DNA of 64,000 nt from an uncultured bacterium (GTDB lineage Bacteria; Fidelibacterota; Marinisomatia; Marinisomatales; UBA1611). The position numbers and the translations under genes are program-made. Location of the stretch: NCBI GenBank assembly GCA_905478065.1, contig CAJQGZ010000019.1, forward strand, positions 1 to 64,000. Direction: 5' to 3'. The notes below the pieces were generated by a model that worked only from the letters and a program-made list of their open reading frames with translations, ran no database searches and was not told where the DNA came from. Below, in pieces: positions 18,815-28,158 of the stretch. Within the stretch, counting starts at the first letter, position 1; every line of letters starts with the position of its first letter.

Positions 18815-20011
18815 ATGAAAATATTAAATAAAATAATACTTCTCTGCTTTTTTATGCGTTTTCTTTATCCACAATCATCTCAAAGAGATTATAGTGAAGA
18901 ACTTAGGTATCAAAATGATGCCATAAATAAAATGAAAAAAGAAATTGAAAAACTAAGCTCAAAACTTAGGAAAGCAAATATTAATGAGACTACTACTTCA
19001 AAGAGGATTACAAATCTTGATGAGGAGTTAGCACTAGTAAATAAATTAATTCAGTCATTAAAAAAAGAAGAGAATTTTAATCGCGACAAGGTAAATAATT
19101 TAAAAAGCAGAATAAAAATTAAAGAAGATGAATTAAGCTTGCTCAGATTAAGGTATGAGCAGAGAATTATTAATACATATTTGAAAGGTCGAGTTTCAGA
19201 TTTAGAAAAAGTTTTGTCTTCAACTTCATGGCGGCAGGCGGTGTATAGAACACAATATCTTAAAATAGTTTCTTCAATTGAGCAAAAAATGACAAAAGAG
19301 ATTGAGAGCATTTTATTAGTAATAAATAAAGATAAATTAAAGCTTGAATCACTTTTAAGGCAAAGTATTGCTTTAAAAAGGGATAAGCAAAAACAAATGG
19401 CCTCACTTCGGAAAATGAGGATAAAGAGAGAAAAAGAGCTAAATAGAATCAGGCAGGACAAATCGGCATTAGCTAACTATATGCAGGAAAAATCTTCTGG
19501 CGTAAAACAACTTGAATCTATTATTAAAAAAGTATTAGAAGATAAGGCGCGGAATGAACGAGAAGCGAGGATAAGACAACAACAACAAGCGCTTAAAACT
19601 AAAGAGTTTAATTTGTTAAGAGGTCAATTGCCTTGGCCAACTGAGGGAAGAGTTATTTCAAAATTTGGTAAGCAATGGAATTCGCGATTAAAAACGACGA
19701 CAGATAATCCAGGCATTGATATAAAAGGACAACCCGGGTCATCTATTCGATCTACAATGAGTGGAGTGGTTACTACAATTACCTATATAAGAGGATATGG
19801 AACGACAATAATTATAGATCACGGTGGCGGATTTTATACTGTATATAGCCATGTAACGAATATCCAAACGCAAGTAGATAGTGAAGTTAGGTCAGGCGAT
19901 GTAATTGCATATATGGGAGATTCTGGATCAGTAAATGGGGCCAAATTACATTTTGAAGTTTGGGGAAAGGGACAAAAGCTCGACCCGGAGAAATGGCTAA
20001 CAAAAAAATAA
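18815..20011 (+). CDS. EnvC-like murein hydrolase activator (degenerate LytM/M23)
   Basis: A 398-residue exported protein with a signal peptide, a coiled coil (about residues 20-250, for example LRLRYEQRIINTYLKGR) and a C-terminal LytM/M23 domain (about 275-395). This is the architecture of EnvC, which activates cell-wall amidases at the division site. The M23 zinc ligands are incomplete: the HxGxD motif reads NPGID, so the His is Asn, and the HxH motif reads KLH, so the first His is Lys. The middle His (YSHV) remains. This supports an activator and not an active endopeptidase. holB begins 1 base after its stop. Confidence 0.86.
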   Translation: MKILNKIILLCFFMRFLYPQSSQRDYSEELRYQNDAINKMKKEIEKLSSKLRKANINETTTSKRITNLDEELALVNKLIQSLKKEENFNRDKVNNLKSRIKIKEDELSLLRLRYEQRIINTYLKGRVSDLEKVLSSTSWRQAVYRTQYLKIVSSIEQKMTKEIESILLVINKDKLKLESLLRQSIALKRDKQKQMASLRKMRIKREKELNRIRQDKSALANYMQEKSSGVKQLESIIKKVLEDKARNEREARIRQQQQALKTKEFNLLRGQLPWPTEGRVISKFGKQWNSRLKTTTDNPGIDIKGQPGSSIRSTMSGVVTTITYIRGYGTTIIIDHGGGFYTVYSHVTNIQTQVDSEVRSGDVIAYMGDSGSVNGAKLHFEVWGKGQKLDPEKWLTKK

Positions 20012-20012
20012 A

Positions 20013-21125
20013 ATGATGACAAACGATGTTTCAAGAGCTCAGTCAGCAATTTGGAATAAATTATTAAATATATCAGTTTCAAATAAAGTTGGGAGTGCAT
20101 ATTTATTCACTGGGCCAATTGGCTCAGGAAAAGAGAATCTCGCTCTAAAGTTTTCACAATTAATCAATTGTGAAAATTCTATAAAAGAAATATGTAATAA
20201 ATGTAGCTCTTGTATAAAATTTAGAACATTACAGCATGAACGATTAAATATTATTGTTCCATTGCCAACTCCGAAAAGTGTCAGTAGTGAAGGAATACTT
20301 CCAAAGGAGTATTTTGAATCTATAATCGTAAAATCGGAGGATCCCTTTTATAAGATAGCAATTCCTAAGGCGAATAGAATTTTGATTCAATCAATTAGAG
20401 ATTTGAAGAAAAAACTTTATTTTAAATATGAAAAAGATAGTGGCAGAAATGTTGTAGTTATTTTTGATTGTGAATTATTATGCTCTGGGCAAGGTGAATC
20501 AGGGAATGCTTTATTAAAGTTATTAGAAGAACCTCCAGATAGTACTACAATTATTTTAGTGACTGATCATAAAAAAATGCTATTTGAGACAATTATTTCA
20601 AGATGCCAAACTATCGATATCCCTACCTTATCAGATAAATATATTTATGACTGGCTAATTGCAAATGATAAAAGTAAGCCAGACGCTGAGTTTTTCGTGA
20701 CAATTTGCCGCGGTAATATTCATCGTGCGCGCACACTTTCCAAACAGCCAGTAGACAAATTAATTAATCAAATTGAAAAATTAACAACAACCGTAGTTAG
20801 TAAAGACTCTGAAAAATGGCGAAACTTTACATCTCATTATTCTCGTCTTTTTGTCACAAATCCTCTAGATTTTAATCATCATTTAAATCTCATTATAATA
20901 TGGATGCGTGGAGCGAATAAATTAAAACAAGGATTAAGTAGTGGTTTTGAAAATACCGGTCTGCACTCAAGAATGATTTCATTTAATAAAAAATTTCCTA
21001 AAGCAAATATTTTCGAGGTTATTTTATGTATCGAAGATGTAAAAAAACATGCACGTCAAAATTTATATATGCCACTAATTTTATTAAACATGATGTTGGA
21101 TATTCAAAAATTTGTCTATGAATGA
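20013..21125 (+). CDS. holB: DNA polymerase III delta-prime-like AAA+ subunit
   Basis: A 370-residue clamp-loader subunit. The P-loop reads GPIGSGKE, with Glu where active ATPases have Ser or Thr, as expected for delta-prime subunits that do not hydrolyse ATP. A four-cysteine zinc module (INCEN, then ICNKCSSC) follows. LLKLLEEPPDSTTIILVTD and the sensor-1 SRCQ motif are typical of the family. DnaX is less likely because of the degenerate P-loop and short length. Two adjacent ATGs (20013 and 20016) could start it. The end overlaps metG by 8 bases. Confidence 0.87.
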   Translation: MMTNDVSRAQSAIWNKLLNISVSNKVGSAYLFTGPIGSGKENLALKFSQLINCENSIKEICNKCSSCIKFRTLQHERLNIIVPLPTPKSVSSEGILPKEYFESIIVKSEDPFYKIAIPKANRILIQSIRDLKKKLYFKYEKDSGRNVVVIFDCELLCSGQGESGNALLKLLEEPPDSTTIILVTDHKKMLFETIISRCQTIDIPTLSDKYIYDWLIANDKSKPDAEFFVTICRGNIHRARTLSKQPVDKLINQIEKLTTTVVSKDSEKWRNFTSHYSRLFVTNPLDFNHHLNLIIIWMRGANKLKQGLSSGFENTGLHSRMISFNKKFPKANIFEVILCIEDVKKHARQNLYMPLILLNMMLDIQKFVYE

Positions 21126-22632
21126 ACAATTTTATATAACAACTCCAATATACTATGTAAATGATATTCCGCATATTGGTCACGCTTATACAACCATCCT
21201 TGCTGATGTTTTAAACAGATATCAAAAACAAGTTGGGAATGATTCTTTTTTTCTAACTGGCTTAGATGAGCATGGCCAAAAAGTTCAGGATGCTGCCAAG
21301 CTAAGAGGTATCGACCCTATTGATCATTGTAATGAAATGACAAAAAGATTTACCTCGCTTTGGGATAAGCTGCATATATCCAATAATGATTTTATCAGAA
21401 CGACTGAAAAAAGGCATAAGAAAGTAGTAGGGGAAATATTAAACATAGTAAATGATGCAGGTGATATTTATGTAGATGAATATGAAGGTCTCTATTCTAT
21501 ATCTGAGGAGAGGTTCATTACTGAAAAAGAAGCAGAGAGCGGACAATTTCGTGATATTAAAAAATTAAAAGAAAAAAATTACTTTTTTAAAATGAGTAAA
21601 TATCAGAATGCACTTATCAACCATATAAACACTAATCCCGAATTTATAAAACCTGAACATAGAAAAAACGAAATACTGGGCTTCCTTCAACAGCCTCTCA
21701 ATGACCTCTGTATATCAAGACCTAAGTCAAGGCTTAATTGGGGGATCGATTTACCTTTTGATAAAGACTACGTCACCTATGTTTGGTTTGATGCCTTAAT
21801 AAATTATATTACGGCAGCTGGATATAATCAAAATGATGAAATTTTTGAAAAACGCTGGCCCGCTGACATGCATTTGATAGGAAAAGACATATTAACTACT
21901 CATGCAGTGTATTGGCCAACAATTTTAATGTCAGCTGGTATTGAGCTTCCAAAAACCATTTTTGCGCATGGATGGTGGTTAATGAGAGATGAAAAAATGA
22001 GTAAGTCGACAGGAAATGTTGTAGACCCAATGGATTTAATTAAAGGTTATGGGGTTGATCCTGTTCGGTACTATTTGATGAGAGAAATGGTTTTAGGCCA
22101 GGATGCAAGTTTTACCTCAGAATCATTTATAAATAGGTATAACAGTGACTTAGCAAATGACTTTGGGAATTTGTTAAGTCGTATATCAACGTTGATAAAT
22201 AAAAACTATGAAGGTGTCATGCCAGGAGCAGCAGAGTTGTCATCAGAAGAATTAAAAATCATTAAGTTTTCATCTAGTGTTGTAAAAAACTTTGATAGTT
22301 TGATGGCGAAAATGGCAATTAATGATGCGATAGAAGAGGCTCTTCAATTTGTTCGTAAAATAAATAAATACTTTGAGCATAGTACTCCTTGGAAAGCAGT
22401 TAAGGAAGACAAAATCCTAGCAGGAACAATCCTTTATACTGGAGCGGAATCTCTAAGAATTGTATCTGTTTTATTATCTCCGATAATGCCTGAGAGGACA
22501 AAAGAGTTACTTGCTGTTTTAAATACTGGTAACTCTGATAGGTCTTGGGGTGGGCTAAAACCTGGGAAAAAACTAGGAAAACTAAGACCGTTATTCCCAA
22601 GAATAGTGGCAGACACAAACAATGTTAATTGA
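21118..22632 (+). CDS. metG: Methionyl-tRNA synthetase
   Basis: A 504-residue class I synthetase. The HIGH-like motif is in YVNDIPHIGHAYTT, and KMSKS is in DEKMSKSTGNVVDP. The cysteine zinc knuckle of many MetRS is absent: the corresponding segment (EERFITEKEAESGQF) has no Cys. There is no C-terminal EMAP-II/tRNA-binding domain, so this is the short form. I place the start at ATG 21118, which gives MNEQFYITTPIYYV, and not at the upstream TTG 21112. The end overlaps tatD by 11 bases. Confidence 0.96.
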   Translation: MNEQFYITTPIYYVNDIPHIGHAYTTILADVLNRYQKQVGNDSFFLTGLDEHGQKVQDAAKLRGIDPIDHCNEMTKRFTSLWDKLHISNNDFIRTTEKRHKKVVGEILNIVNDAGDIYVDEYEGLYSISEERFITEKEAESGQFRDIKKLKEKNYFFKMSKYQNALINHINTNPEFIKPEHRKNEILGFLQQPLNDLCISRPKSRLNWGIDLPFDKDYVTYVWFDALINYITAAGYNQNDEIFEKRWPADMHLIGKDILTTHAVYWPTILMSAGIELPKTIFAHGWWLMRDEKMSKSTGNVVDPMDLIKGYGVDPVRYYLMREMVLGQDASFTSESFINRYNSDLANDFGNLLSRISTLINKNYEGVMPGAAELSSEELKIIKFSSSVVKNFDSLMAKMAINDAIEEALQFVRKINKYFEHSTPWKAVKEDKILAGTILYTGAESLRIVSVLLSPIMPERTKELLAVLNTGNSDRSWGGLKPGKKLGKLRPLFPRIVADTNNVN

Positions 22633-23380
22633 TACACATTGTCACCTTTTTTTTGACGAACTAAAAGAAGATTTAAGCAGTGTATTAAAAAGAGCGGCTG
22701 ATTTAGGGGTAACAAAATTTATATGTGTTGGAACCAATATTGAAGATTCTAAAGAAAGTTATAATTTAGCTCTTAATTATGAAAACATCTTTTCAACTGC
22801 TGGTGTGCATCCACATGATACTGAGGAAGTGGCAGAAAATTATATCGATGAGCTTTATAAGCTATTAAAGAATGAGAAAGTATTAGCCGTCGGTGAGATA
22901 GGTTTAGATTATTTCAAAAAGCTATCGGATATCAGCATTCAAAAAAAAATATTTGCTGAACAGTTGGAGCTCGCTCAAAAAATTAATAAACCAATTGTTT
23001 TTCATAATCGAGACTCAGATGATGACATTATTAACATATTGTCAGATTTTCCAAATGTTTATGGTGTCGCACATTGTTTTTCCAGCACATATGATGTAGC
23101 AAAAAAATTAATAGACATGGGGTTTTACATTTCATTCTCTGGTAATTTGACATTTAAAAACAGCCATCTCCCTGATGTTGCAAAACGACTTCCAATTGAG
23201 CGTCTTCTAGTTGAAACAGATTCGCCTTTTCTCAGCCCCGTCCCTTATAGAGGAAAGACTAATGAACCTGGGAGAACTCGATTTGTTGCCGATTTATTAG
23301 CAAGGTTACATAATTTGAGTATAAATGAGGTTGCTCAGATAACAACGACGAATGCAAAAGCTGTTTTTAATTTTTCCTAA
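22622..23380 (+). CDS. tatD: TatD-family metal-dependent hydrolase
   Basis: A 252-residue TIM-barrel nuclease of the TatD/YcfH family. Metal ligands are visible in DTHCHLFF, GEIGLDY, IVFHNRD, VAHCFSS and ETDSPFLSP. Family members act as 3'-5' DNA exonucleases or tRNA deacylases, and the cellular role here is open. The metG-tatD-rsmA order is a common bacterial neighbourhood. The start codon lies inside the end of metG. Confidence 0.94.
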   Translation: MLIDTHCHLFFDELKEDLSSVLKRAADLGVTKFICVGTNIEDSKESYNLALNYENIFSTAGVHPHDTEEVAENYIDELYKLLKNEKVLAVGEIGLDYFKKLSDISIQKKIFAEQLELAQKINKPIVFHNRDSDDDIINILSDFPNVYGVAHCFSSTYDVAKKLIDMGFYISFSGNLTFKNSHLPDVAKRLPIERLLVETDSPFLSPVPYRGKTNEPGRTRFVADLLARLHNLSINEVAQITTTNAKAVFNFS

Positions 23381-23395
23381 CTTTTTTTTATTTTG

Positions 23396-24160
23396 ATGGA
23401 AAAATCAAAACACTCATTTAGAAAGAAGTGGGGCCAAAACTTTCTAGTTGATCCAAATATTATAAAAAAAATACATCGAACAATAAGACCAGCTAAAATT
23501 GATAATATTATTGAAATTGGCCCAGGAGATGGCGCATTAACCCAAGTCCTTCTCCCAGATGTAAAAGATATGATATCAGTGGAAGTAGATCCATTGCTTA
23601 TCGATAAATTGTATGATAATAAAAACTTAAGTTCATTAAAAATTATTCATGATGATATCTTGAAAACTAATATTAATGATTTAGATATTATTAATCCTGT
23701 GCGAGTTGTTGGCAATATTCCTTATAATATTACTTCACAAATTATTTTTTGGTTAATTGAACAATTAGATTTTTGGGAAGATGCCTTTATTATGGTTCAA
23801 AAAGAAGTAGCTCAAAGGCTGGTAGCAAAAGCATCTTCAAAAGAGTACGGTAGATTAACAGTAGTCGTTGGCGCTTATCTAGATGTTGAATATTGCTTCT
23901 CTATTCCACCAACAGTTTTTATACCTAGGCCAAAAGTAAATTCAGCATTTATTAGGTTCACAAAGAAAAAAACTGCATTAGTAGAAGATGAAAAATATGT
24001 AAAATTTAATAATGTTGTTAGAATGGCTTTTAACCAAAGAAGAAAAATGTTGAAAAATTCGCTTAAGGGCTGGGATGTCTCAGAGGTTGTAAAAGAGAAA
24101 ATTAATTTTTCTAGGAGGCCCGAGACTTTATCTATAGAAGAATTTGCAATGTTAGTTTAA
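23396..24160 (+). CDS. rsmA: 16S rRNA dimethyladenosine transferase RsmA
   Basis: A 254-residue SAM-dependent methyltransferase (KsgA) that dimethylates two adjacent adenosines of the 16S rRNA 3' hairpin. Visible motifs are KKWGQNFLVD, IEIGPGDGALTQ (SAM binding), VGNIPYNITSQI (the NIPY catalytic motif) and PRPKVNSAF. I prefer ATG at 23396 to the TTG at 23393 immediately before it. A 71-base leader with a strong Shine-Dalgarno separates it from rpsU. Confidence 0.96.
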   Translation: MEKSKHSFRKKWGQNFLVDPNIIKKIHRTIRPAKIDNIIEIGPGDGALTQVLLPDVKDMISVEVDPLLIDKLYDNKNLSSLKIIHDDILKTNINDLDIINPVRVVGNIPYNITSQIIFWLIEQLDFWEDAFIMVQKEVAQRLVAKASSKEYGRLTVVVGAYLDVEYCFSIPPTVFIPRPKVNSAFIRFTKKKTALVEDEKYVKFNNVVRMAFNQRRKMLKNSLKGWDVSEVVKEKINFSRRPETLSIEEFAMLV

Positions 24161-24226
24161 TGCTTGATTATATGATTATACACAATTAAGCTTGCCAGCA
24201 AATTTAATATGCCACACTTACACTTT

Positions 24227-24232
24227 AGGAGG
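24227..24232 (+). promoter_or_regulatory. Strong Shine-Dalgarno that sets the rpsU start
   Basis: AGGAGG lies 8 bases before GTG at 24241. An in-frame GTG at 24232 overlaps this site and therefore cannot be the start. Confidence 0.85.
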
Positions 24233-24240
24233 TGAATAAA

Positions 24241-24501
24241 GTGGTAGAAATACAAGTTAGAGATAAAGAATCTCTTGAAAGAGCCTTAAGGCGTTTTAAA
24301 AAGAAATGGGAAAGAGCGGGAATCCTAAGGGAGCTTCGTGGAAGAGCATTTTATATAAAACCTAGTGATGAAAAAAGAGAAGCTAGAAAAAAAGCTACTC
24401 GCAGAATGGCTAGAAATGCTAGAATTGATGCGTTGAGGAATAATCCAAGAGGTGCTAGACGTAGAAAAAAGCGCACAACGGATACACGTCGCAGTCGCTA
24501 A
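24241..24501 (+). CDS. rpsU: 30S ribosomal protein S21, long form
   Basis: An 86-residue S21 beginning at GTG (MVEIQVRDKESLERALRRFKKK in reading). S21 binds the 16S rRNA near the anti-Shine-Dalgarno and helps initiation. The C-terminus is longer than the roughly 60-70 residues usual for S21 and ends in a very basic tail (ARRRKKRTTDTRRSR). The perfect AGGAGG site implies high expression, and an intrinsic terminator lies 33 bases downstream. Confidence 0.95.
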   Translation: MVEIQVRDKESLERALRRFKKKWERAGILRELRGRAFYIKPSDEKREARKKATRRMARNARIDALRNNPRGARRRKKRTTDTRRSR

Positions 24502-24533
24502 ATATAATAACTCATATTAGTTATTAGATTATT

Positions 24534-24562
24534 AAGGGCTCGTTTTTTTGGGCCCTTTTTTT
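24534..24562 (+). terminator. Intrinsic terminator after rpsU
   Basis: The stem is AAGGGCTC with GGGCCCTT (8 pairs including one G-U). The loop is GTTTTTTT and a T-tract ends at 24562. It closes the 16903-24501 gene run. Confidence 0.88.
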
Positions 24563-24627
24563 ATGGAAATAGTTAATATTAATTTTCTATCTTTTAAAAA
24601 TTATAATTTTATTTATAGGAATCAACT

Positions 24628-25971
24628 ATGTTAATTCGAAGTATATCTGGAATAAGAGGTCTAGTAGACGAAGACCTAAAGAAAGAAGCAATCACTAAAT
24701 ATGCAAACGCTCTTCACGATTTTATTGACCCGGGTGTTATTTATGCAGGTAGAGATAGTCGTCCCTCTGGTGAAGAGATTACTGAAATTATGGTTGGTGA
24801 ATTAATTAAGCTCGGACGGACAGTTATTTATTGTGGCATTGTCCCTACTCCTACGGTTCAATTTATGGTTCATACCAGCGAGGCAGTAGGTGGGTTTATT
24901 ATTACTGCTAGCCATAACCCTATTGAGTGGAATGGGATAAAGTTTTTAAGAAGTGATAGTACCTTTTTTCATCAAAAAGATTGTGAAGAATTATTTCGTT
25001 TAGCTGATAGAGTTTCTTTTTCCAGAAAATATCCAGAGGAAAAAGGGATGCTATGGGAAGAAAAGAACGCAATTTATAAGCATACTATTAAATGTTCTGA
25101 ATTAGATTGTATTAATCTAGATGAAATCAGAGACAGAAAATTCAAAGTTGTAATTGATGCTGTCAATGGTGCCGGGGCTAATGCGCTTCCTGAAATGTTA
25201 AACTTATTAGGTTGTGAAGTAGTGAAGCTGGATTGCGAACCGAGTGGTATTTTTAGAAGAGGAACGGAGCCTCTGCCAGATAATTTAGGTGAACTTTCAA
25301 AACAAGTATTAGAGAATAACGCTGACATTGGTTTTGCTGTTGATCCAGATGCAGATAGGTTAGCTGTCGTAGATGAAAAAGGTCGCCCATTAGGAGAAGA
25401 GTATACTTTGGTCCTTTCTGTAGATGGCTACATTAATACCCTCGGAGTTGAAAGTGACATTTTTGTATCAAATCTTTCTACTTCAATAGCATTAGATAAG
25501 CTTGCTTTAAATAATAATTGTAAAGTTGAAAGATCTGCAGTTGGTGAGATTAATGTTGTTAATAAAATGAATGAATTAGATTCAAACTTAGGTGGCGAAG
25601 GTAATGGTGGTGTCATCTTAAGGGAATGCCATTTAGGTAGAGATTCGTTAGTAGCAGTGACAATGGTTTTGAACCGAGCGGCTCAGTCTACCTATCCGCT
25701 TAGTAAAATATATAATTCACTCCCCCAATTCGAAATAGTGAAAGATAAAGTAAGTGTCGGCGGTATTAAAAGTGATGACTTTCTATCAAAGGTAAATAAT
25801 TATTTTAAACAGGGTAAAAAAAATACAATTGATGGATTAAAAATTACTTGGGACGAAAAATGGGTTCACTTGAGGGCTTCAAATACCGAGCCTATTATAA
25901 GGATATATGCTGAAGCGCCAATAAAAAAAGAAGCTGAAGAACTTGTCTTGCAAATTAAGAGTTTGATTTAG
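24628..25971 (+). CDS. glmM: Phosphoglucosamine mutase (GlmM-type phosphohexomutase)
   Basis: A 447-residue alpha-D-phosphohexomutase. It has the phospho-serine loop ITASHNPIEWNGIK, the magnesium loop DPDADRLAVV, the sugar-binding loop GGEGNGGVI and the C-terminal phosphate loop RASNTEPIIRIY. In FCB bacteria this type is annotated GlmM, making glucosamine-1-phosphate for UDP-GlcNAc, the precursor of wall and lipid A. A phosphomannomutase or phosphoglucomutase cannot be excluded from sequence. The start is supported by a TAGGA site 7 bases before ATG. It follows the rpsU terminator, so it has its own promoter in the 65-base spacer. Confidence 0.86.
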   Translation: MLIRSISGIRGLVDEDLKKEAITKYANALHDFIDPGVIYAGRDSRPSGEEITEIMVGELIKLGRTVIYCGIVPTPTVQFMVHTSEAVGGFIITASHNPIEWNGIKFLRSDSTFFHQKDCEELFRLADRVSFSRKYPEEKGMLWEEKNAIYKHTIKCSELDCINLDEIRDRKFKVVIDAVNGAGANALPEMLNLLGCEVVKLDCEPSGIFRRGTEPLPDNLGELSKQVLENNADIGFAVDPDADRLAVVDEKGRPLGEEYTLVLSVDGYINTLGVESDIFVSNLSTSIALDKLALNNNCKVERSAVGEINVVNKMNELDSNLGGEGNGGVILRECHLGRDSLVAVTMVLNRAAQSTYPLSKIYNSLPQFEIVKDKVSVGGIKSDDFLSKVNNYFKQGKKNTIDGLKITWDEKWVHLRASNTEPIIRIYAEAPIKKEAEELVLQIKSLI

Positions 25972-26022
25972 AGTCAAATTTTAGTATTAATTGTATATAG
26001 CAAATAAATTAAAGGTTAAAAA

Positions 26023-27429
26023 ATGAATGATTCAGTATTAATTAAAAAAGGATCAGAGATAGAGCTGAAAGTTGAATCTCTAGCATTTGGTGGTATGGGA
26101 TTAGCTAAAATAGATGATTTTGTTGTCTTTGTTAAAAATGGAATTCCAGGTCAACGCGTTAATGCCTTTATTTATAAAAAGAAAAAGGGTTTTGCTGAGG
26201 CAAGAGTTACAAAAATCATTGACGAATCTCCATATGTAGCTGAATCAAAGTGTGGCCACTATTGGATTTGTAGCAAGCTTCAGAGCCTTTCTTATGATCA
26301 ACAGTTGAAAGAGAAAGAGAAACAAGTTGAGGATGCCTTTCAGCGTTTGGGTGGGTTTTCAGATTTTAAATTAGATAATATCAGGGGGGCTAAGCAAATC
26401 TATAATTACCGGAATAAAATGGAATTTACGTTTTCTCCTCATCGATGGATTCTTGAATCTGAACCTGAGGGTGTAGATAGTTCATTTGCTTTAGGTCTGC
26501 ACATACCGGGTAGGTATGATAAAATTTTAGATGTTGATGAATGTCATATTCAGCCAGAAATAGGTAATAAAATACTTTCTATTGCTAAAGACGTATGCCT
26601 TAACAATCGAGAATTAAAACCATATGACCCAAAAACAAATGTGGGTTTTCTTAGGTATTTAATGTTGAGGTTTGGAGTCAAAACCGATCAGTTAATGGTT
26701 AATATAGTTACTGCATATGATGATATAAATAAATTATCCCCATTGATTGATACATTGCTGAAAGATGTCCCAGAAATAACGTCCATGGTTAATAATGTTA
26801 ATACTCGCAAAGCAGATGTAGCATACGGTGAATTCGAAAATTTAATTTATGGTAATCAATATATTGAAGAAAAAATTGGAGAATTAAAATTTGAAATATC
26901 TGCCAATTCATTTTTCCAGACTAATTCGTATCAAGGTGAAGTTCTTTATGAGGAAATTAAAAAAGCAGCCAATCTTAAAGGGGATGAGATTGTTTATGAT
27001 CTTTATTGTGGAACTGGCAGCATTGCATTATATCTAGCACGCCATGTGAAAGAAGTTTATGGATTTGAAGTAATTAGATCTTCTCTTGAGAATGCAGAAA
27101 AAAATTCTGTTATCAATAAAATTGATAACGCTCACTTTTTAAAGGCGAATCTAGATACTTTTTTTAAGTCTAGGCAGCTACCAAGGAAGGTTCCTAAGCC
27201 AGATATTGTTATCGTTGACCCGCCGCGCGCAGGGATGCATCCAGATATGTCTGGTTATTTACATAAATTAAAAGCTGATAAAATCATTTATGTTTCTTGC
27301 AACCCAACAACTCAAGCTAGAGATGTCCAAATACTTTCCGATAACGGATATAACATTAAAAACGCAGTCATGGTAGATATGTTCCCACATACCCCACATA
27401 TTGAGATGGTTATGTTACTTTCGAAGTAA
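26023..27429 (+). CDS. rlmD: 23S rRNA (uracil-5-)-methyltransferase, RlmD family
   Basis: A 468-residue TrmA/RumA-family enzyme. An N-terminal TRAM domain (SLAFGGMGLAKIDDF) is followed by a cysteine region, then the SAM fold (VYDLYCGTGSIALYLA). The catalytic segment is VDPPRAGMHPD and VSCNPTTQARD. The iron-sulfur motif looks reduced: CGHYWICSKLQ has two Cys where C-x5-C-x2-C is usual, with a later Cys in DECHIQ. The exact uracil target (U1939 or U747) is not certain. The end overlaps the convergent LolA-like gene by 15 bases. Confidence 0.9.
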   Translation: MNDSVLIKKGSEIELKVESLAFGGMGLAKIDDFVVFVKNGIPGQRVNAFIYKKKKGFAEARVTKIIDESPYVAESKCGHYWICSKLQSLSYDQQLKEKEKQVEDAFQRLGGFSDFKLDNIRGAKQIYNYRNKMEFTFSPHRWILESEPEGVDSSFALGLHIPGRYDKILDVDECHIQPEIGNKILSIAKDVCLNNRELKPYDPKTNVGFLRYLMLRFGVKTDQLMVNIVTAYDDINKLSPLIDTLLKDVPEITSMVNNVNTRKADVAYGEFENLIYGNQYIEEKIGELKFEISANSFFQTNSYQGEVLYEEIKKAANLKGDEIVYDLYCGTGSIALYLARHVKEVYGFEVIRSSLENAEKNSVINKIDNAHFLKANLDTFFKSRQLPRKVPKPDIVIVDPPRAGMHPDMSGYLHKLKADKIIYVSCNPTTQARDVQILSDNGYNIKNAVMVDMFPHTPHIEMVMLLSK

Positions 27430-28158
27430 GGCTTTTGAAAATCTAGAATCAGGAATTTTTTTATTAAATTGGATATTATCTATTATCCATTCTGTCCCTT
27501 TACTATTTCTTTTTAACTCATCTTTATATACAAATTTTGAAGGGAACCATCGCCCTTCTATTTTTTTAATGCCCTCTAATGATGCAGTTTTAAGAAGTTT
27601 ACCACTCTTTGCATATAGTTCTTCTTTTTTGGGTAGTAGATATTCTTTATCAACCCAAGACCTTCTTTTTGGATAAGAGAGTCCTTTTACTTTTGCATCT
27701 AATATCATAATCCAGTGATCTCTACCATCTAACATAATTGATCCTTCTATAGTTGCGCCATAAAGTTCATCTATTGGGCGGTCTTCCATCATATCATTAT
27801 ATGACATATCAGATCCCATTACTGATTGTCTGAGCATATGACCAGAAATCTGGATAATTCGGTCAGTTTGAGGAGAATAAGTATACAACTTTTCTCCTAT
27901 TTTCAACATTTTTGTTCCGGCTTCTCTTGGAGGGGATAGATATTCCGTGAATGCGAGTTCAGTGCCAACTACCCAATTTTTTGATTCAATTGTTCTATTA
28001 CTTCGCCTGCCTTTAACAACCATTTTACTGGTTATTATCCTAGACTCTGCATTGAGGTTTTGATCCATTGCTTTCATTATATCATCTGCACTCATTTGAT
28101 CAGATTGAGTGAATAAAAAAGAATAGGAAAGAAAAAATAAAATCAAACCATTTTTCAT
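27415..28158 (-). CDS. LolA-like outer membrane lipoprotein-sorting protein
   Basis: A 247-residue exported protein with a signal peptide ending near LFTQS. It belongs to the LolA-like family (Pfam17131-type) found beside MacB/LolCDE-like ABC transporters. Landmarks are MSADDIMKAMDQN, FTEYLSPPREAGTKMLKIG, LYTYSPQTDRIIQISGHMLRQSVMGSDMSYNDMM and SYPKRRSWVDKEYLLPKKEELY. Such proteins may carry lipids or lipoproteins between membranes. The gene overlaps the upstream permease by 4 bases (ATGA) and is the last of a six-gene operon. Confidence 0.85.
   Translation of the reverse strand: MKNGLILFFLSYSFLFTQSDQMSADDIMKAMDQNLNAESRIITSKMVVKGRRSNRTIESKNWVVGTELAFTEYLSPPREAGTKMLKIGEKLYTYSPQTDRIIQISGHMLRQSVMGSDMSYNDMMEDRPIDELYGATIEGSIMLDGRDHWIMILDAKVKGLSYPKRRSWVDKEYLLPKKEELYAKSGKLLKTASLEGIKKIEGRWFPSKFVYKDELKRNSKGTEWIIDNIQFNKKIPDSRFSKALLRK

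Noticed and set aside
22434-22715. Minus-strand open frames opposite metG and tatD
   Set aside because: Both strands cannot be assigned and the plus strand carries known enzymes through the whole stretch.
24232-24240. Upstream GTG as rpsU start
   Set aside because: It overlaps the AGGAGG ribosome binding site that serves GTG 24241.
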